From Leucaena leucocephala (Eukaryota > Streptophyta > Magnoliopsida > Fabales > Fabaceae), in NCBI GenBank assembly GCA_037074615.1, contig CM073518.1, positions 11,670,501 to 11,734,500 of the forward strand: a stretch of DNA of 64,000 nucleotides, given 5' to 3'. Position numbers and translations under genes: made by a program. Position 1 is the first letter of the stretch; each line of letters opens with the position of its first letter. The notes under the pieces are model-generated. The model was not told where the DNA came from. It did not search any database and worked only from the letters and a program-made list of their open reading frames with translations. Shown piece by piece: positions 58,487 to 64,000 of the stretch.

Positions 58487-61393
58487 TGTAACATCCCTAA
58501 TTTCTGTACTACGTTGTATGTACAGGTTAAATGAAATATATGAGATTTTTAGGAAAAGATGTGGCCATATTTATGTAAATAAAAGGATTAATTGGAAGAG
58601 GAAGAAAGTCTAAGGGCCAAAGTGCAAAATTACGAAAATGCACTGTGATGCCCTAAGAAACCAGAAGTAAATGGAGGGCATTTCAGTCATTTCACACAAT
58701 GGATGGATATCAGAGGAAATTTGATAGTAAATTATTATAATTAATATGAGAATTTATGGAGTTGGCAGAAGTCAAAAAGGAGTCCTGTAGAATTAATTAT
58801 GGAATTTACGGTGAAAAAGGACACCCATAAAGGGTTAAAGGAAACGTATGTAATTTTTAACAGGACTTCTAGGGCTCAGAAAATTATAAAACTTTGTAGA
58901 GAATTCATTTTATATTAGAATGAATTTCTAAAAATGTTAGAACAATTAAAAGAGGTGTTTAGCATTTATGCTAAGATCAGGGTGATTTATGGATATCGGT
59001 ATAAGGAAAATACATTGGGATTTGGGCCAATTAGCTATTGGACCTAAAAGAGACCCAACATGTCATCCTAGGCCAGTCCAATAAGGCCCAAAAGTTGTCT
59101 TGGAGCCCAAGTCCAAAAATAAATAATTTATGGATTTTTGGAAATAAAGAAAAAGAGAATAAAGTAAGAATTATGTTTTGCACATGGTGGGACCCACATG
59201 GACTAAAAATGGCGCCAAGAAGAGAGCTTAGGTGTCCCAAGTGATGTCATGCTAGTGGGGTCATGGTGGTGAGGTCATGAGCCAAAGTGAAAAGACATTC
59301 CAAGATCAAACCTTTAACCATTAGATCAAATAGTTTCCAAAGTGATATTGGCCTTCAAATGGCACATGACTTTTGCTATAAATACCCCCCCTTTCCATTC
59401 ATTCTTCACACCCAAGAGCTCCTTTAGAGAGAGAAGTGAGTTCTAGAGAAAGAAATTGGAAGAAAGCAAGGAAGAAGCAAGGGTCTTGAAAGAGCAAGTA
59501 AGGTAAGTTGATGTTCTTCACTTTACCATTTCGGTTTGCACTGTTCATGATAGAAGAAAATGGAATTTCAATGATTTAATGCTTCCATTGAGTTTATATG
59601 ATGATTTTGTGTAGAATTGGAAAGGTTTTGAACCTTGGAAACCATTGGAATTAAAGGTTATAATGTTGAAAATTCCTCAAGGTACTGTTCACTCGCGTGA
59701 ACGGTGATTTGAATTTCATAATTTTGATGCTTCCAATGGTCTTAAAATGAGATTTTGTGTGGGGGTAAAGTGGAGGAACAAGTATGGGAAGCATTGGAAC
59801 AAAAATGGGAATTTTTGGAAAAAGGGAGCTTATTGAAACTAGACTTGGATTTTGTTTGGAATGGAGTTATAATTTGGTAATTATCTTGTAATGCCTAGGT
59901 TTTGACATTTGTGGCAAGGAAAGACCATTACAAGAAGGAAAGGAACAAGGATCTACAAGAGGTAGCAAGAATATCTAACTATAAACTTATGTGCTTTGAT
60001 TGTTTTGCTTACTTGTTATGCATGAAGGTTTGGTTGAGCATGGAATGTTGTGTGATGATGATGATGATGTGATATGAGTATGTGATACTCCTTGCAATAT
60101 ATTTCATGACAATATGCATATTAGAGTTGCTTATGTATAAGCATGAATTAGCTCCCATTGCATGATAACATGTTAGGCATTCAATCAAACATGCATAACC
60201 TTATGGTTTATATTACTTGCTATTGGGATTTCCATGAAATCTCATTCCTTCCATATAATTAAACATGCTCTAGGTGCTGGATCTTCTCAAGGCAAGAGGG
60301 TAAATGTTGATGGATGAATGTACATAATTTAAAGAGAGTGCACTTTAATTACAAGATGATGTTTTGGTTTGTATGATGCATGCTACTCATGAATCCAATC
60401 TGAGGTAGTGTACTTCCATCGGTATTTTGATTGACTTATGTGATGAGTTTTCATATGAAATTTGTCATGAACATAGATAAGATCTATAGATTTAAATGGA
60501 CACCAAGAACGCCTCATTTGGTTAAGAACTCGAATTGTTATGATTTTTCAAAGTTAGGAGTTGAAATCTGGAATAAGGTAAAACGACTACTCTGAGGCAG
60601 TGAGGTTCATGCGCTAATTTCATATAGTAAACGAATGAGTTTTTCCTCAAAATTTTGTGAGATTAAAGTAGACATATGGATATTTAAATCCATATGTAAT
60701 TCAACTCAATTGGATAAGTATACAAGGACAAATGAATTTTTGAATATGGGGCAAAGAAACTGGAACTTCCAGATTTACCAAATGAACAGTAAAGTTCAAC
60801 AAATAAACTGATTTGATATGGACAAGAAGATCTCATTTTCATATTTTTATCTCAAAGTTAAATGAAATATATTTCATTATAAATTGGAATCACCTTAAAA
60901 CGATTTTTCTAGATTTAGTTATGAATTTCCAAAGTTCAGGTTGTAATCTGGAATTACCCAATGAATAGTGGTAGTGAACAGTAACCGTAAGCCCAACTCT
61001 TGGAAATTCATGTTTTTAAGGTTAAGAGGTATTCCAATGATCTAAGCTAAATCCAATTGAGTATATGTAAGGTTAAGATATAAGGTTAAGGTTTAAGGAT
61101 CAAAATTTATGGTCAAGGTATAAGATTTGAAGATATTTACTAGAAAATACCGTTGTACTGGTAGACTATACAAAGTACTGTGTACGTAGGTGCTGTCTAA
61201 GGAGGCTGGAAGTGAGTGGACCTAGCCGGTTCATCCAGTCTTTCCTGGGTACTTGCGTAGAATGGTAGTTCTCATGGGGAATTATCGAATCAGTACAGTT
61301 ATTTTCTACCAGGATTTTTGGCAAGAGAGATATAATCTACTTCAAGAGAGCTATACCAAGAGTACTTTGAGAGATATAAAGAAGGATGTTTCA
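58487..61393 (+). mobile_element. C 3' LTR
   Basis: 2907 bp, about 98.9% identical by eye to 27285-30203. TATA box at 59377-59384. Followed by ccttc, where the Athila-like F sequence resumes. Confidence 0.9.
59377..59384 (+). promoter_or_regulatory. C 3' LTR TATA box
   Basis: TATAAATA followed by a C-run. Confidence 0.55.
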
Positions 61394-62704
61394 CCTTCCA
61401 ACTAGGGTTTTGATCTAAATTGCTCATAAGCTAAAGTCCCAAACAAAGTTCATCTAAAGTCCCAAACAAAGTTCATCATTCACTAGGCATTATAACACTT
61501 ATCATAACTGAAAACCCTCTAAATGATGATTTAAAAGTTCCAAAGTAATCACTCAGAATCATGTAATAATCCCAAATTTAATAGCAAAATTTAGGTGTTT
61601 TAAATTCAATTTCCAAGATTCTCAAAGAAAAATTCAAATGTGGCAATGGTTTCGAAGGACTAAAAAGGTTTTGAAATAAGGGGACAATGAATCATTTGTG
61701 AAAGCATCTTAGTAGTTCAAAAGGAATCCTTTTTTCCAGCATTGCACAAGGCAAAGAGAAGGTAATTGGACCTTTTTTTCAAACTTGGGTCGCGACTTAA
61801 AACGGTTAATGTCACGACCTATTTTCACAGGGGTTCATGCTCAGAAATTTTCAAACATTGGTCGTGACTAGGAAGGTATTCATGTCGCGACATGAATCGA
61901 CAGAGAGGTATTGTCGCGACCATAAAGCACATAGGTCATGACTGTAGTTCATAGAGAGCATATTAGTCCAAAATTTCATCACAGGTCGCGACCATAAATC
62001 ACATATGTCGCGACCATTTTTGACAGAGACTACTAAGTGACAGGGTTTTCAAAGTCCAAAAATGGTTTTCAAGTTAAATCCTTTTTACCAATTAACAATT
62101 TTGTTTAAGGTGGAGGTCCAATTTTCAGCAATTCACCACATATTAAGATCAAAATCAAAGATTTTGTGATAAAAGATTGGATTAATTACAAAAGCAAGAG
62201 TAAAACATCCTCCCCCAAACTTAAACTTGACAGTATCCTCATTGTCAACAGAACCAGAGAAATTGATAATGTTATGAGTTAAATCTAGCCTCAATACAAT
62301 AGGTAATCATAACGCTCAAAGCAATTTTTGCAATGAAGTTCGCAGTCACATTCAAGTCATACAAAGCAATACAAGTAAAGCAAAGATGATAGGATGGTTA
62401 AGCTAAATTCATGCATGTGAGTATGTGGATGGAAAGGTATCCATTTATAAGTGTGCAACACATGGACAGTAACAGGGAAGTGGAACAAAGCAGATATAAT
62501 CCTAGAATAAATAGAAATAAACTGAAGACAAAAAGAACTAACTAAAAATGGAATCTAATCTACTCAATCATCCCTTTCCTATACTCAACTTAACATAGCA
62601 AACATCATAAATAGAATAATGTGTAAAGGTAGGAGATAGGAAAGGGACAACCTGGCCTCAAGGTGGCTGGGAAACTCAATAAACTTTGAGGGACAGCTGT
62701 TTGA
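61394..62704 (-). other. F internal non-coding region (continued)
   Basis: Resumes the Athila-like element F after the C insertion. Holds a GTCGCGAC array (61788-62017). A second purine tract on the minus strand (tttaagtttgggggagga, about 62204-62223) resembles the PPT-like sequence seen in the 3' part of Athila/Tat elements. Confidence 0.6.
61788..62017. repeat. GTCGCGAC palindrome array, F 3' internal
   Basis: Five perfect copies and three CpG-transition variants (gtcacgac, gtcgtgac, gtcatgac) in about 230 bp, with acagag spacer phrases as in the E1 and E2 leaders. Here the array lies toward the 3' end of the element. Confidence 0.85.
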
Positions 62705-63007
62705 TTAGACGATCTCCCCCATTGCTTTCTTTTGCCATTTTAAAGTGCCACGGTCGTGCATTTTGTGATGAGATTCGTCCAAGCTTGTCTTGAATCTTCC
62801 CTCTTTAAACTTGAACTTGCCCAACTGTGGTTGGCACATAGCAGCAACAGAGTTAGGAGGTTTTTCCTTCGCATCCTTCGTATATTCCTTACGGTTGCTC
62901 TTATCCAGCTTGCGTAAACACTCTAATTTATCATCTGGTTCCCCAAGCATCGCTCCAAGCTGAAGTTGGTCTACAACTGCAACATTCTTGGGGTTATTCC
63001 TTCCCAT
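62705..63007 (-). CDS. 100-codon ORF in F, unknown function
   Basis: An ATG-to-TAA frame on the coding strand of F, about 2.3 kb upstream of its 3' LTR once C is removed. Lys-rich and hydrophilic (GKFKFKEGRFK, TLKWQKKAM), no membrane segment or known motif recognised. It lies where Athila elements carry post-pol ORFs, so it may be a remnant of one; this is inference, and it could be a chance frame. Confidence 0.35.
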   Translation of the reverse strand: MGRNNPKNVAVVDQLQLGAMLGEPDDKLECLRKLDKSNRKEYTKDAKEKPPNSVAAMCQPQLGKFKFKEGRFKTSLDESHHKMHDRGTLKWQKKAMGEIV

Positions 63008-63221
63008 ACCTACATCATTGTCAGAAGCAAGCTATTCAAAAATCTTAAGGTATGAGAAGTAATTTTGGAATGAGAATGAGGGGAAGTAGGGTTAGAAAAC
63101 ATTGACCCTTTAGCCAAAATAGTGAAAAAGTGATCTGAAGGAATTTTCAGTTCATTGGATGTGTCTGGTATATCGGGTCGCGATTTTTTAGCGTATTGTC
63201 ACGAATGAAACTGACAGGGTG
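63008..63221 (-). other. F internal region, remainder
   Basis: No gene visible. Contains gtcgcgat and gtcacgaa near 63178-63204. Ends where a LARD-type LTR starts; gggtg (63217-63221) is the expected duplication. Confidence 0.5.
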
Positions 63222-64000
63222 TGTAACATCCCAATTTTCAGGCCTAGAGACACAAAAATAGCCTAAGATTGAGAGGCTACCGACCCCCTTTGAGCAGAAG
63301 TCCCGGAGAACATAGAGAGTTTTCAGGGACAAAGCTGCGAGTAAGTGAAGGTATAGGGATTTATGAAAGTCCCAAGGGGTAGAATGACCATTTTGGGAAA
63401 TATGAAGGTCAAAGGTTGCAGAGTTAAGAGTTGACCATTTTGGTCTCAACTAAGTTTTACAGAAAGGTCAAGACGCGACCGGAGGATATGTGGGTTACGA
63501 CTAGTAGACAAAATGAGTATGGTTGCGACTAAAAAGTGATGAGGTCGCGACTAAGTGATGTTTAGGTCGTGACTAAATGATGTTGATGTCGCGACTAATG
63601 AATTCAGAAGGCATGAAGTTACGACAGAAGGATAGTTAGGTCGCGACTATGTAATATAAAAGATGTTAGATGCCAGGAACCAAGTGGGCCAAGAGTTGTG
63701 AAGGTCCAAGGAAGATTGAAATGGTATTTTAATAAAGTATAGTTACCCGGTTAGAGAGAGAACTGGGAAAGGATCAGATAAAGTAAAGGTTATCCAGAAC
63801 CATGAGGTGGCATGAAAAGATGTCCTCATGGGACCCACAAGATGCCATATGGCATTAAGTTAATGGAGAGAGAAAAAGTAGAAAAAGGTGAAGGACACGT
63901 GGCACGATCTCTCCGCTTATTCCAGGAAAAGACTCTGGAATTCTCTAGAAGCGCTGAGTCAGCATGCGAGGTGTCCCAAGGGCCCCACCAAGGCACCACC
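63222..64000 (+). mobile_element. LARD (Y)-type LTR, 5' part, continues past window
   Basis: Begins TGTAACATCCCAATTTTCAG and follows the Y LTRs in plus orientation for the remaining 779 bp, including a U3 GTCGCGAC array. The promoter region is not reached. Confidence 0.85.
63470..63650. repeat. GTCGCGAC palindrome array, LARD-type LTR U3
   Basis: Three perfect copies and five variants (gacgcgac, gttacgac twice, gttgcgac, gtcgtgac), so this copy is more decayed than the Y arrays. Confidence 0.8.

Larger units (their letters stand above)
27285..61393 (+). mobile_element. Tekay chromovirus element C, split by later insertions
   Basis: LTRs 27285-30203 and 58487-61393 frame an internal region that becomes a Tekay ORF1-gag-pol once the insertions at 33224-42568, 42831-54068 and 55080-57678 are set aside. 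Flanks are ccttt (27280-27284) and ccttc (61394-61398), a 4/5 match. LTR divergence by eye is about 33 substitutions plus two indels in 2.9 kb. C is inserted in the 3' internal region of the Athila-like element F. Confidence 0.85.

Overview
The window is plant nuclear repeat DNA, most likely from an angiosperm and probably heterochromatic. It is almost entirely nested LTR retrotransposons. Evidence: Ty3/gypsy chromovirus proteins of the Tekay (Del) type ending in a C-terminal chromodomain, Athila-type gag/protease fragments, primer-binding sites matching plant initiator-Met and Asp tRNAs, and a plant L1-type LINE ORF1 (DUF4283) remnant. I see no single-copy host gene, rRNA, tRNA gene or CRISPR array. 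Family letters below are local labels.

Left nest (1-13687). An Athila-like element E2 on the minus strand (5' LTR 12257-13687, gag and protease pieces 6039-11642) carries a solo Tekay-type LTR in its gag (7795-10729). A second Athila-like element, E1 (5' LTR 4590-6038), sits in its protease/pol region. E1 gag is interrupted by a B-type LTR (2402-3819), which contains a sliver of a LARD-type LTR (2315-2401), which is in turn cut by an A-type LTR (1-2314).

Middle (13688-24873). A short unassigned flank and a decayed LINE ORF1 are separated by a composite of three Tekay-type pieces (13948-22831). It has matching gctat target-site duplications although its two ends come from different LTR subfamilies. 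Its core is element B, which keeps only a broken gag and has no pol.

Right nest (24874-64000). A third Athila-like element, F (3' LTR 24874-26335, more internal sequence at 61394-63221), is split by Tekay element C. C has LTRs at 27285-30203 and 58487-61393 and now spans 34 kb because it holds later insertions: an LTR fragment X fused to a non-autonomous LARD, Y (35391-42568); a young, apparently complete autonomous element, A (42831-54068, perfect gttta duplication); and a solo LTR (55080-57678, perfect gtcag duplication). F also holds the start of another LARD-type LTR (63222 to the window end).

How the pieces relate. A has an uninterrupted 1519-aa gag-pol with every catalytic residue present, so it is the plausible source of replication proteins. 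B (gag only) and Y (essentially non-coding) keep matching primer-binding sites, polypurine tracts and LTR ends and look like dependants of such elements. By-eye LTR divergence is A about 0.4%, Y about 0.7%, C about 1.1% and B about 3%; A, Y and C agree with the nesting order. The most unusual signal is a set of arrays of the 8-bp palindrome GTCGCGAC. They occur in the U3 and leader regions of the Athila-like elements and of B and Y, but I see none in the autonomous elements A and C.
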